Assembly (NCBI GenBank): GCA_017397065.1
Contig: JAFQKE010000010.1
Coordinates: forward strand, 1-11,857
Direction: 5' to 3'
Source: Clostridia bacterium
GTDB taxonomy: Bacteria; Bacillota_A; Clostridia; Oscillospirales; Acutalibacteraceae
Length of the DNA: 11,857 nt
Shown: one piece after another, positions 6,587 to 11,857 of the stretch
How positions within the stretch are numbered: position 1 is the stretch's first letter
Layout of the letters: the number at the start of each line of letters is the position of its first letter
Notes under the pieces: model-generated
Seen by the model: the letters and a program-made list of their open reading frames with translations, nothing else
Database searches by the model: none
Told to the model about the DNA's origin: nothing
Program-made: the position numbers and the translations under genes

Positions 6587-7198
6587 TTAGTCTTCAAAGG
6601 CTGTCTCCGCCTCTTTATTGCTCCAAGCAAGCTGCTGCCCAATTGACGAATAGATAACCGAAAAAACTTCTTCTGCCGTTTCTTCGTCGTCCGGAATTTC
6701 GGCACGCAAAATTTTAATAATGGTGGAGTAAACAATATCAAGTATGCGATTGAACAGACGCCAAACGTCCGTACTTTTTTTGAAAGCGGGGGTGAAGCAC
6801 TCTATAACCCTGCGATACGCCTTTCTTCTCTCGATGGGCGAATAGGAGTTGTAATAGTGAGAATAATAGTACTTGATAAAAAACGAGCACTTTTCTTTGT
6901 CGGAAACAATATTCTTCCAACAGCTTCTGAAGAATATGTGGCATCTTTCATCAACATCAATTCCCTTTATATTCATAATCGGTACATATTTTAGAATACA
7001 AGCGATAAGCTCGTTATCAATTTCGGAAAAGGTAGTAGCAAATAAATCCTCCTTATCCTTAAACACCCGATAAATATATGCCTCGTTAATGCCTGAATGG
7101 GTTGCTATTGCTTTTGTTGTGGCTTTGTGGATGCCGTCGGTGGCAACTATTTTAATGGTGCTGTCAATAAATTTTTGACGCATATACGCCTGTTCCAT
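6587..7198 (-). CDS. TetR/AcrR-family transcriptional regulator
   Basis: 203 residues. ATG 7198 is chosen because GGAGG lies 7 nt upstream; a longer in-frame start at 7282 would cover the promoter region and lacks a site. Residues about 8-54 form the TetR DNA-binding domain: RQKFIDSTIKIVATDG, then the helix-turn-helix ATTKAIATHSGINEAYIYRVFKDKEDLF. The rest is a helical ligand/dimer domain rich in Tyr and Phe (FFIKYYYSHYYNSY, 107-119), which suggests a hydrophobic or aromatic ligand, not identifiable here. It is followed after 20 bp by the SipW-like gene, so it likely controls the operon that contains it. A 19-bp palindrome at 7249-7267 upstream is a candidate operator for self-control. Confidence 0.9.
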   Translation of the reverse strand: MEQAYMRQKFIDSTIKIVATDGIHKATTKAIATHSGINEAYIYRVFKDKEDLFATTFSEIDNELIACILKYVPIMNIKGIDVDERCHIFFRSCWKNIVSDKEKCSFFIKYYYSHYYNSYSPIERRKAYRRVIECFTPAFKKSTDVWRLFNRILDIVYSTIIKILRAEIPDDEETAEEVFSVIYSSIGQQLAWSNKEAETAFED

Positions 7199-7248
7199 TT
7201 TCTTTCCTCCGGTTCGTAAGTGTTTACTACAAATTTTTAAAAAATAAT

Positions 7249-7267
7249 ACAAACGCTGAACGTTTGT
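7249..7267. promoter_or_regulatory. Candidate TetR operator (19-bp palindrome)
   Basis: ACAAACG-CTGAA-CGTTTGT: perfect 7-bp arms and a 5-bp centre, 51 bp upstream of the tetR start. On the minus strand it overlaps a weak -35-like TTGTAT followed after 17 nt by TAGTAA. Size and place fit TetR autoregulation, but binding is inferred and the promoter match is poor. Confidence 0.5.
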
Positions 7268-7346
7268 GCTTTGATTATCCATAGTCTTTTGTGGAGGAGT
7301 GAGTATTTGTAAAATAAAGTTCAGAATGTAGCCTGATTAGTAATCC

Positions 7347-7541
7347 TTAAGGTCGAATAAGAGGTTCGACGTTTATAATGCTTTCTTTAGCACATCGTTT
7401 ACACTTAATCGGTAAATTTTTAATCTCTGTGTCGGGAAGTAGCCAGAGCACTGTATGCTTTCCGCATATAGGACAGAAAAATCTTCGTCGCTCTGTTTTC
7501 GTATCGCTTTCTGTTATTTTGTTTTGTAATGCTTTTTCCAA
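7347..7541 (-). CDS. Cys-rich KTR-type small zinc-ribbon protein
   Basis: 64 residues with a TTG start at 7541. The start is set by GAGGTGATC, complementary to nine bases of the 16S rRNA 3' end, 5 nt upstream. Two Cys pairs, CPIC (C23/C26) and CKRC (C47/C50), would bind one metal ion. The core between them, GKHTVLWLLPDTEIKNLPIKC, fits the Cys_rich_KTR family of small Firmicute proteins that often ride on conjugative or integrated elements. It lies 148 bp upstream of tetR in the same direction. It is the first gene that a leftward promoter in the invertible segment would reach. The family's function is not known; family assignment is from motif memory. Confidence 0.75.
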   Translation of the reverse strand: MEKALQNKITESDTKTERRRFFCPICGKHTVLWLLPDTEIKNLPIKCKRCAKESIINVEPLIRP

Positions 7542-7586
7542 ATTAGGATCACCTCATTTTTTGCCCAATTGCATCAAATAACTTCG

Positions 7587-7639
7587 AAAAAGAGAAAGCC
7601 TGTACCATAATCGTATGAAACGATTAAATGGCACAGGCT
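7587..7639 (-). terminator. Terminator or attenuator in the leader of the KTR gene
   Basis: The long arms AGCCTGTACCAT-AATCGT (7597-7614) and ACGATTAAATGGCACAGGCT (7620-7639) pair with one mismatch and a 2-nt bulge around a 5-nt loop. Reading leftwards the stem ends ACAGGCT and runs into TTCTCTTTTT, a fair intrinsic terminator. It lies between the switch and the KTR start, so it could work as an attenuator. Confidence 0.6.
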
Positions 7640-7737
7640 CTAAGGCTCAGGCACGGGATAAATTTTACGTATTACGCAAGGCACGAACTCACTCTGTTAA
7701 GATTATGTATTTGTTCAATGAATAACGATAGTTTTCA

Positions 7738-7759
7738 ACATAATGGGTATTATGTTGTA
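7738..7759 (+). repeat. Left 22-bp inverted repeat of the candidate invertible segment
   Basis: A perfect reverse complement of 7997-8018. The site is itself nearly palindromic: CAACATAAT (7736-7744), centre GGGT, ATTATGTTG (7749-7757). Two inverted arms around a short asymmetric centre is the architecture of a tyrosine-recombinase core site. Confidence 0.88.
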
Positions 7760-7786
7760 AAGCTTGATAAATAAAGGCAATTTACC

Positions 7787-7813
7787 ATTATCAGATACTC
7801 TGATATATGTAAA
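7787..7813 (-). promoter_or_regulatory. Weak leftward promoter candidate inside the segment
   Basis: On the minus strand TTTACA (7808-7813) is followed after 15 nt by GATAAT (7787-7792), and the palindrome TATCAGA-TAC-TCTGATA (7789-7805) covers the spacer. The spacing is short, so this is tentative. If active, it would face the KTR gene in the orientation shown, with a regulator at the palindrome. Confidence 0.3.
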
Positions 7814-7830
7814 AAACGCCATAATAAAGA

Positions 7831-7861
7831 AGGCCTTTTGAAAAAATTAAACAAAAGGCCT
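7831..7861 (-). terminator. 10-bp hairpin, probable terminator downstream of the recombinase
   Basis: AGGCCTTTTG (7831-7840) and CAAAAGGCCT (7852-7861) pair perfectly around an 11-nt A-rich loop. Leftward it is followed by TCTTTATTAT, a modest U-rich run. It would stop recombinase transcripts in either orientation, insulating the genes to the left. The rightward side is less T-rich (CGTTTGTTA). Confidence 0.5.
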
Positions 7862-7921
7862 CGTTTGTTACGCCCAAAAACTGTTGCTTTTATGTAAATC
7901 TTATTTTTTATTAAAAATTAC

Positions 7922-7950
7922 TTGCTTTTTTCAACAAACTATGCTATAAT
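7922..7950 (+). promoter_or_regulatory. Strong extended -10 promoter inside the invertible segment
   Basis: TTGCTT (7922-7927), a 17-nt spacer, then a perfect TATAAT (7945-7950) preceded by TGC, giving an extended -10. The start would be near 7957. In the present orientation no gene follows on the plus strand; the RNA would cross the right repeat and run antisense into the 3' end of the recombinase gene. Confidence 0.7.
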
Positions 7951-7996
7951 TATCCCTACTGATGAAGTAACGAGGTATGCTTGTTTCAGCTTTTCA

Positions 7997-8018
7997 TACA
8001 ACATAATACCCATTATGT
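7997..8018 (-). repeat. Right 22-bp inverted repeat of the candidate invertible segment
   Basis: A perfect reverse complement of 7738-7759, with arms CAACATAAT and ATTATGT around ACCC. The outer arm loses its last two palindromic bases (GA instead of TG). It ends 39 bp before the recombinase stop. Confidence 0.88.
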
Positions 8019-8057
8019 GATATTTAAACTGCTGCTAAAATGTGGCGGTTTTCTTTT

Positions 8058-8900
8058 TTATATAATAAGTCGCATATTTTCCATTCGGCGCTGATGCTCC
8101 GCACCGGTGGTGATAATATATATACGAGTTGTGTTTATATTGGAATGTCCAAGAATATCCGCCAGCTTTGCAATATCCTTTTCAATGCCGTAAAAGGTTC
8201 TTGCAAACAGGTGCCTGAGATTATGAGGGAATACCTTTTGCGGTGAAACTCCGGCCTCCTTACACAGCTCTTTCATTTGTCGCCATATATTACTGCGGTC
8301 AAGCGGTTTGCCGTTTTTGGTTATAAAAAGTATGCCGGTAGTAATACCTTGTTCCGCCGCATACCGAAGCAGCTTTTTTTGCAGAGCCTTAACTATAAAT
8401 ATCTTTCTTGTTTTGCCCTTGCAGGAAACCACCGCTTCCCCTTGCCTGACAGCCTCCACCGTAATACTCTGTAGCTCGCTTACACGAATGCCCGTTCCGC
8501 AAATTGTTTGAATGGCAAGGGAAAGACGTTCGTTTTTCTTTTGCTCTGCCGCCAGAACAAGCGCCCGATACTCCGCCTTGCTAAGCTCCTTTTCTTGGGA
8601 GCAGTAGGCCTCATTTTGCACCTTAAACTGCTTTACACACAGGTCGTGCCAACCAATAAATCTTAAAAAAGCATTTAGGGCCGCAAGCATTGAGTTGGCA
8701 CTGCGAACGGCATAATTCTTTTCTAGACTTCTCTTGTAATCGAGTAGCAATGCTTTATTTAATGAAGATTCTGCCGCAAACTCTGCAAACAGTTGAATGT
8801 CTCTCATATACTTCTCAATAGTTGCCGATGCTTTTTCACTCTCTATCAGATATTTTTTGAACGATTTTATTGCTTGGTTGGTAATAATTCTTTTTTCCAT
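8058..8900 (-). CDS. Tyrosine recombinase (XerD-like), probable DNA invertase of the adjacent switch
   Basis: 280 residues from ATG 8900, behind AAGGAG with 8 nt spacing. A longer frame begins with TTG at 8948, but that TTG lies in a possible -35 box. Residues about 5-90 form the SAM-like core-binding domain (FKKYLIESEKASATIEKYMRD, SMLAALNAFLRFIGW). The catalytic domain (about 105-275) has all expected residues: R139 in GTGIRVSEL, K163 in KGKTRK, H226 and R229 in PHNLRH, H252 in LGHSN and the nucleophile Y261 in TTRIYIIT. It cuts and rejoins DNA through a covalent phosphotyrosine intermediate. Length and lack of an arm-binding extension fit simple Xer/invertase types better than phage integrases. 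The adjacent 22-bp inverted core-like sites suggest DNA inversion. An integrase of a decayed element is the alternative. Confidence 0.9.
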   Translation of the reverse strand: MEKRIITNQAIKSFKKYLIESEKASATIEKYMRDIQLFAEFAAESSLNKALLLDYKRSLEKNYAVRSANSMLAALNAFLRFIGWHDLCVKQFKVQNEAYCSQEKELSKAEYRALVLAAEQKKNERLSLAIQTICGTGIRVSELQSITVEAVRQGEAVVSCKGKTRKIFIVKALQKKLLRYAAEQGITTGILFITKNGKPLDRSNIWRQMKELCKEAGVSPQKVFPHNLRHLFARTFYGIEKDIAKLADILGHSNINTTRIYIITTGAEHQRRMENMRLII

Positions 8901-8920
8901 ACCAAAGACTCCTTTTCTAA

Positions 8921-8948
8921 ACTCTATTTTACTATTAGTTTGTGTCAA
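8921..8948 (-). promoter_or_regulatory. Possible recombinase promoter
   Basis: On the minus strand a perfect TTGACA (8943-8948) is followed after 16 nt by TAGAGT (8921-8926). The predicted start near 8914 would fall on the ribosome binding site, so the -10 may be wrong. Tentative. Confidence 0.35.
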
Positions 8949-9072
8949 AGCGATTAACTTATGACCGTGGTAAATTCAGCTATCATAGAAATTGCCGCAA
9001 ATTGGCAAGATTTTTGGACAAAACAGTACCGCCTATTAAGCATATTATCCTGCCTTTTCATTTATAAAAAAA

Positions 9073-9117
9073 CCTGCAACGCAAGTGCTTTTTGGCACCT
9101 TTATTGCAGGCTTTTTT
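9073..9117 (-). terminator. Intrinsic terminator of the GH2-phosphoesterase operon (bidirectional look)
   Basis: CCTGCAA (9073-9079) pairs with TTGCAGG (9104-9110), with an inner AAGTGC/GCACCT partial stem. Reading leftwards it ends GTTGCAGG then seven T. Reading rightwards it also has a T-run (9112-9117). It begins just after the phosphoesterase stop. Confidence 0.85.
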
Positions 9118-9832
9118 ATTTCACTTTATTTTTGGCTCTTTGCAGATTGATTTTTAAAATCTCCGGAGGATTGTTGATTTTAGGAACAGAATAAACATTT
9201 CCCACTCCGCTTGTTACAATCAGCCGACCGTCATAAATCCCTTTTGTATACTTGGGAAATATTCCCTGACCCGGAGCATAAGCACCTCTGCCGAAAAGCC
9301 GCCATTGTCCGCCGTGGGCGTGACCTGAAAGTGTTAAATCTATGGGTAAAGCTTTAATATATTTGGGATAATATTCGGGGTGATGGCAAAGAAGCAATTT
9401 ATACCCTTTGAGCCGACTGAAATCGGTTAAAAAATCGGTATTGGGCGTTCTTGCCTTAGACATACTAAAATATCCCGAAGTAAGCCCGCCTATATTTATA
9501 CCCTCAAATGTAACAAAATCATCATCCAGAATTTTTGCACCTGTTTTTAAAATTCTCTGTCGCAAATCACCAAAATAGTTCCATTCGTGATTACCGATAG
9601 AACAGAAAGTTGGTAACATTTTTGCCGATTTTGATAAAAATTCGAATCCACATTCATTCATAAGAGCATTATGAATGAAATCACCGCCCACCAAAACGGC
9701 ATCTGCATTTGCAGTTTTTATGGCAGATAAAATAGGCCGGTTGGGATGATTATGCAAATCGGCCAGAAAGACAAGCTTCAAATCCTTTTTTACATCGGCC
9801 AAAAGGGTGTATTCGGTTAATTTTAAAGACAT
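9116..9832 (-). CDS. Calcineurin-like metallophosphoesterase (YkuE/YaeI-like)
   Basis: 238 residues, ATG 9832 with GGAGG 7 nt upstream. All metal-binding motifs of the family are present in order: DLHNH (D25, H27), GGDFIH (D51), GNHEW (N81, H82), LCHHPEYY (H150) and SGHAHGGQWR (H171, H173). The two-metal centre hydrolyses phosphoester bonds. The GHAHGGQ end and compact size are typical of YkuE-like proteins, some of which act on membrane or lipid substrates. The usual N-terminal membrane anchor of YkuE is absent, so this one is probably cytoplasmic. It lies 17 bp after the GH2 gene, in one operon, followed by a terminator. No metabolic link to the glycosidase is obvious; the substrate cannot be told. 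Confidence 0.92.
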   Translation of the reverse strand: MSLKLTEYTLLADVKKDLKLVFLADLHNHPNRPILSAIKTANADAVLVGGDFIHNALMNECGFEFLSKSAKMLPTFCSIGNHEWNYFGDLRQRILKTGAKILDDDFVTFEGINIGGLTSGYFSMSKARTPNTDFLTDFSRLKGYKLLLCHHPEYYPKYIKALPIDLTLSGHAHGGQWRLFGRGAYAPGQGIFPKYTKGIYDGRLIVTSGVGNVYSVPKINNPPEILKINLQRAKNKVK

Positions 9833-9849
9833 TTTTTATCCTCCTGCAT

Positions 9850-11601
9850 TTATCCGTTGTGCTTGGCCTTAAATGCCTCATTTATCTCGTCTAAAATACT
9901 CTTTAAATCATTTTCCTCTAATTTTTGCACCCTGCGGTCGTAGGTTAAAATGCCGTTGGTTTCGTCCTCTACATCGCTGACCTGAGTTAAAACAGCAGCA
10001 CAGAGTCCGTCATCTACAGCGGGCAGAATTTCGTTTTTGTAAAGGTTTTGAATAGCCGCTACAAAATCCTCTTTTTTATCAAATTTTTTGTACCCATAGG
10101 TTTTATCTAAATTAAAGCTGTGACCCTCAACCTTATAAGAATATCCACCAAATTCTGATAAAAACAGGGGTTTTTCGCCCTTTGAGGAGAGCTTTATGGG
10201 CTTAAAATAGATATGCTCGCTTTGAAAATCGGTCTTTTTGGGCTTAAACCAGCCCGATGCGGTATCATAAAGTCGGGTTGAGTCAAGTGACTTAAACTCA
10301 CCGTAAATCCGCTCGTCGTCATACTGTCCCCACCCCTCATTAAAGATGGTGTACTGAACCACCGACGGGTGATTATAGAGCTGCTTTATAGTCTCTTTTG
10401 CCGCTGTTTCAAAAAAGTGCTTTCTAAATTTACTTGCCTTATGACGAACACCTGATTTTAAGCCTATGGTAGGCAGGGCGGTATCGATTAAAAAGCTATA
10501 TTTACCGCTGTTTACCATATCCTGAAAAACTGCCATACCGTAAAAATCACAGTAATAATAAAAAATATCGGGTTCGATTTTTATGTGTTTTCTCAGCATA
10601 TTGAAGCCTAACCTTTTCATACTGAGAATGTCGTTTTTATACCCATTTGGGGTAGCAGGGGTGTAGATTCCATCGCTGAAATAGCCTTGGTCTAAAAGTC
10701 CGTTCCAGAAGTAGGGCTTACCGTTGAGGGTCATAACTGCGTGACCGTTTACTTTTTTAACGCCCACCGTCCTGAGTGCGAAGTAGGATTTTATTTTATC
10801 CTCACCCGAGGTCAGCTCAAAATAATAAAGATAGGGATTTTCGGGTGTCCAATGAAGGGGATTTTCTATTGGCAGGGTGAAGCTATCGCCCGAAAAAACA
10901 CAACTTTGCTCGCCCTTTGGAGTGGTTATTTTAAGTACCTTTTGCTCCTCGCCCCCCTCAACATTAAAGGTTACATCATTAAGCGATGGGGTGATTTTTA
11001 AGACTTTTATATAATTTTCGGGTCTAGCCTCCAGCCATACCGACTGCCATATTCCCGAAATTGGCGTATACCACATACCGCCTCTGTTTTTTCTCTGCTT
11101 TCCATAGGGCAGATTTAAATCAAGGTCATCTATCACCTCTACCGTAAGGGTGTTTTCCTGTTTGCGGCACAGGTCGGTTATCTCAAACTCGGTTGGCAGA
11201 TAGCCGCCCGCAGTTCTGCCCAACACCTTGCCGTTAAAACGAACTACAGAAAACTGATCTACTGCATCGAGTGTTAAAAAGATTCTTTTTCCTTTAAAGC
11301 CATCGGGCAAGGCGAATGTTTTATTATAGATTAAAATATCGCCATTTTTAAAAGATTTTTCAATTCCTGAAATTCTTGATTCGGGCGGAAAAGGTACGGT
11401 AATATTTAAAGGCTCTGTTGTTTCATTTGCGGATGCAACACCCAACCTCCAACTGCCGTTAAGGGACAAAAAGTCATCTCTTTTCATTTGAGGACGAGGA
11501 TGCTCATTAAAGGGAATTTTCGGCATTTCTTCCTCAAACGGAGTCGAAAGACTGACAGTTTTAGGCGAAGTTTTAAAAGGTGATAAAAATCTAAAAGACA
11601 T
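9850..11601 (-). CDS. Glycoside hydrolase family 2 protein (beta-galactosidase/glucuronidase-like)
   Basis: 583 residues. The start is ATG 11601 because AGGAGG lies 7 nt upstream and a good promoter lies just before it; the longer frame to 11745 would run through that promoter. Domains: jelly-roll sugar-binding (about 30-195, LNGSWRLGV, KNRGGMWYTPISGIWQSVWLE), an immunoglobulin-like sandwich (about 196-280) and a TIM barrel (about 285-575). The acid/base is E422 in FNEGWGQ and the nucleophile is E483 in LSEFGG. It hydrolyses terminal beta-linked sugars; galactoside, glucuronide or mannoside cannot be decided here. There is no signal peptide, so it acts on imported oligosaccharides. It is shorter than LacZ (about 1000 residues), close to the compact GH2 group. 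No transporter is in view. Confidence 0.93.
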   Translation of the reverse strand: MSFRFLSPFKTSPKTVSLSTPFEEEMPKIPFNEHPRPQMKRDDFLSLNGSWRLGVASANETTEPLNITVPFPPESRISGIEKSFKNGDILIYNKTFALPDGFKGKRIFLTLDAVDQFSVVRFNGKVLGRTAGGYLPTEFEITDLCRKQENTLTVEVIDDLDLNLPYGKQRKNRGGMWYTPISGIWQSVWLEARPENYIKVLKITPSLNDVTFNVEGGEEQKVLKITTPKGEQSCVFSGDSFTLPIENPLHWTPENPYLYYFELTSGEDKIKSYFALRTVGVKKVNGHAVMTLNGKPYFWNGLLDQGYFSDGIYTPATPNGYKNDILSMKRLGFNMLRKHIKIEPDIFYYYCDFYGMAVFQDMVNSGKYSFLIDTALPTIGLKSGVRHKASKFRKHFFETAAKETIKQLYNHPSVVQYTIFNEGWGQYDDERIYGEFKSLDSTRLYDTASGWFKPKKTDFQSEHIYFKPIKLSSKGEKPLFLSEFGGYSYKVEGHSFNLDKTYGYKKFDKKEDFVAAIQNLYKNEILPAVDDGLCAAVLTQVSDVEDETNGILTYDRRVQKLEENDLKSILDEINEAFKAKHNG

Positions 11602-11623
11602 AACACATCCTCCTATTACCTTT

Positions 11624-11652
11624 ATTATATTCCTATGCCCGAATAAGGTCAA
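11624..11652 (-). promoter_or_regulatory. Sigma-A promoter of the GH2-phosphoesterase operon
   Basis: On the minus strand TTGACC (11647-11652), 17 nt, then a perfect TATAAT (11624-11629). The expected start is near 11617, giving a 16-nt leader that contains AGGAGG (11609-11614). This supports the shorter GH2 start. Confidence 0.85.
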
Positions 11653-11857
11653 GAGGAAAAGGAGCGGGGGGTAAAAAACAGCCGTGCGGTAAGTTGTAGT
11701 TTGAAAGGCGAAACGTCTTTCAAACGTGTAGGGGATGGCGCCCACGACATCCCTAAAAATTAACGCAATCTTTGAATTTTAAACATTGATTTTTTGTATT
11801 GACACCATATTTTTTAATAAAAGTGAAATTCCTTTTTTGCGAAAATCAACGGGTCGT
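11653..11857. other. Non-coding right end with inverted repeats
   Basis: No gene is seen. GTTTGAAAG (11699-11707) and CTTTCAAAC (11717-11725) form 9-bp inverted arms with a 9-nt loop, about 47 bp upstream of the GH2 -35 box, so it could be an operator site. Next to it, GGGATG...CATCCC (11733-11753) looks like the short GC-rich dispersed repeats common in Clostridia (memory, unchecked). A TTGACA at 11799-11804 on the plus strand has no matching -10. Confidence 0.45.

Larger units (their letters stand above)
7738..8018. other. Candidate invertible promoter segment (phase-variation switch)
   Basis: 281 bp bounded by perfect 22-bp inverted repeats with 237 bp between them, next to a tyrosine recombinase gene whose stop is 39 bp beyond the right repeat. 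The asymmetric centres (GGGT left, ACCC right) are in inverted orientation, so recombination would invert the segment, not excise it. The strong promoter inside now points right; after inversion its -10 would lie at about 7806-7811 pointing left to the KTR/tetR genes. The design resembles the Clostridioides difficile cwpV and flagellar switches and Bacteroides promoter inverters. Repeats, promoter string and recombinase are seen; inversion is inferred. Confidence 0.65.
7542..8057. other. 516-bp non-coding region holding the candidate promoter switch
   Basis: No credible coding frame is present on either strand. It contains, left to right, a hairpin with a minus-strand T-tract (7587-7639), the left inverted repeat, a palindrome TATCAGA-TAC-TCTGATA (7789-7805), a 10-bp hairpin (7831-7861), an extended -10 promoter (7922-7950), the right inverted repeat, and a short spacer to the recombinase stop. 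Each is listed separately. Confidence 0.8.

Noticed and set aside
7738..8018. The 22-bp repeats as attL/attR of an integrated element
   Set aside because: They are inverted, not direct, only 237 bp apart and enclose no gene, so excision of an element is not expected. Inversion fits better.
7602..8018. Possible CRISPR-like array because of repeated palindromes
   Set aside because: Only two related 22-bp sites exist, in opposite orientation, with no regular spacing and no cas genes.
8901..8948. N-terminal extension of the recombinase from TTG 8948
   Set aside because: AAGGAG sits 8 nt before ATG 8900, and the TTG belongs to a possible -35 box.
11602..11745. N-terminal extension of the GH2 protein
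   Set aside because: The extension would include a clear promoter and ribosome binding site for the shorter start, and its residues do not look like a GH2 domain or a signal peptide.
11799..11804. TTGACA as a rightward promoter at the right edge
   Set aside because: No -10 element at 15-19 nt spacing and no gene visible before the window ends.

Overview
The window reads as chromosomal DNA of a gut-type Firmicute, most likely a member of the Clostridia (Oscillospiraceae or a relative). The reasons are the strong AGGAGG ribosome binding sites, sigma-A type promoters, moderate GC, TasA/camelysin-like secreted proteins with SipW-type signal peptidases, a Cys-rich KTR protein and a cytoplasmic glycoside hydrolase of family 2. 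Every convincing gene is on the minus strand, so the layout is best read from right to left. The species cannot be named from the sequence alone.

Right part (about 11.6 to 9.1 kb): a clean sigma-A promoter drives a two-gene operon, a GH2 beta-glycosidase followed 17 bp later by a YkuE-like metallophosphoesterase, closed by an intrinsic terminator at about 9.07-9.12 kb.

Middle (8.95 to 7.2 kb): a 280-residue XerD-like tyrosine recombinase is followed, about 40 bp past its stop, by a 281-bp segment bounded by perfect 22-bp inverted repeats. Each repeat is itself nearly palindromic around an asymmetric centre, like a tyrosine-recombinase core site. Inside the segment is a strong extended -10 promoter that at present points right, antisense to the recombinase, plus a 10-bp-stem hairpin. 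Inversion would point the promoter left, into a long leader with a terminator-like hairpin and then a small zinc-ribbon-like KTR gene and a TetR regulator. This looks like a phase-variable promoter switch and is the most interesting thing in the window.

Left part (7.2 kb to the left edge): a surface-fibre type locus. A TetR regulator is followed by a SipW-like signal peptidase, two small overlapping membrane-protein genes (47 and 76 residues; the 47-residue one is easily missed), a 671-residue secreted protein (SipW-type signal, TasA-like N-domain, BspA-like leucine-rich repeats, beta-helix), a second SipW signal peptidase, a 214-residue TasA-like protein, and a second large secreted protein that runs off the left edge. 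The two large proteins share an almost identical 114-bp 5' end. The intergenic gaps hold several strong stem-loops.

Inferred model: two dedicated Ser-His-Asp type signal peptidases mature at least three exported TasA-family substrates that form or decorate the cell surface. TetR regulates at least its own operon. The recombinase-controlled segment may switch the whole leftward block on and off. Only the genes, repeats and promoter strings are seen directly; inversion and co-regulation are inference.
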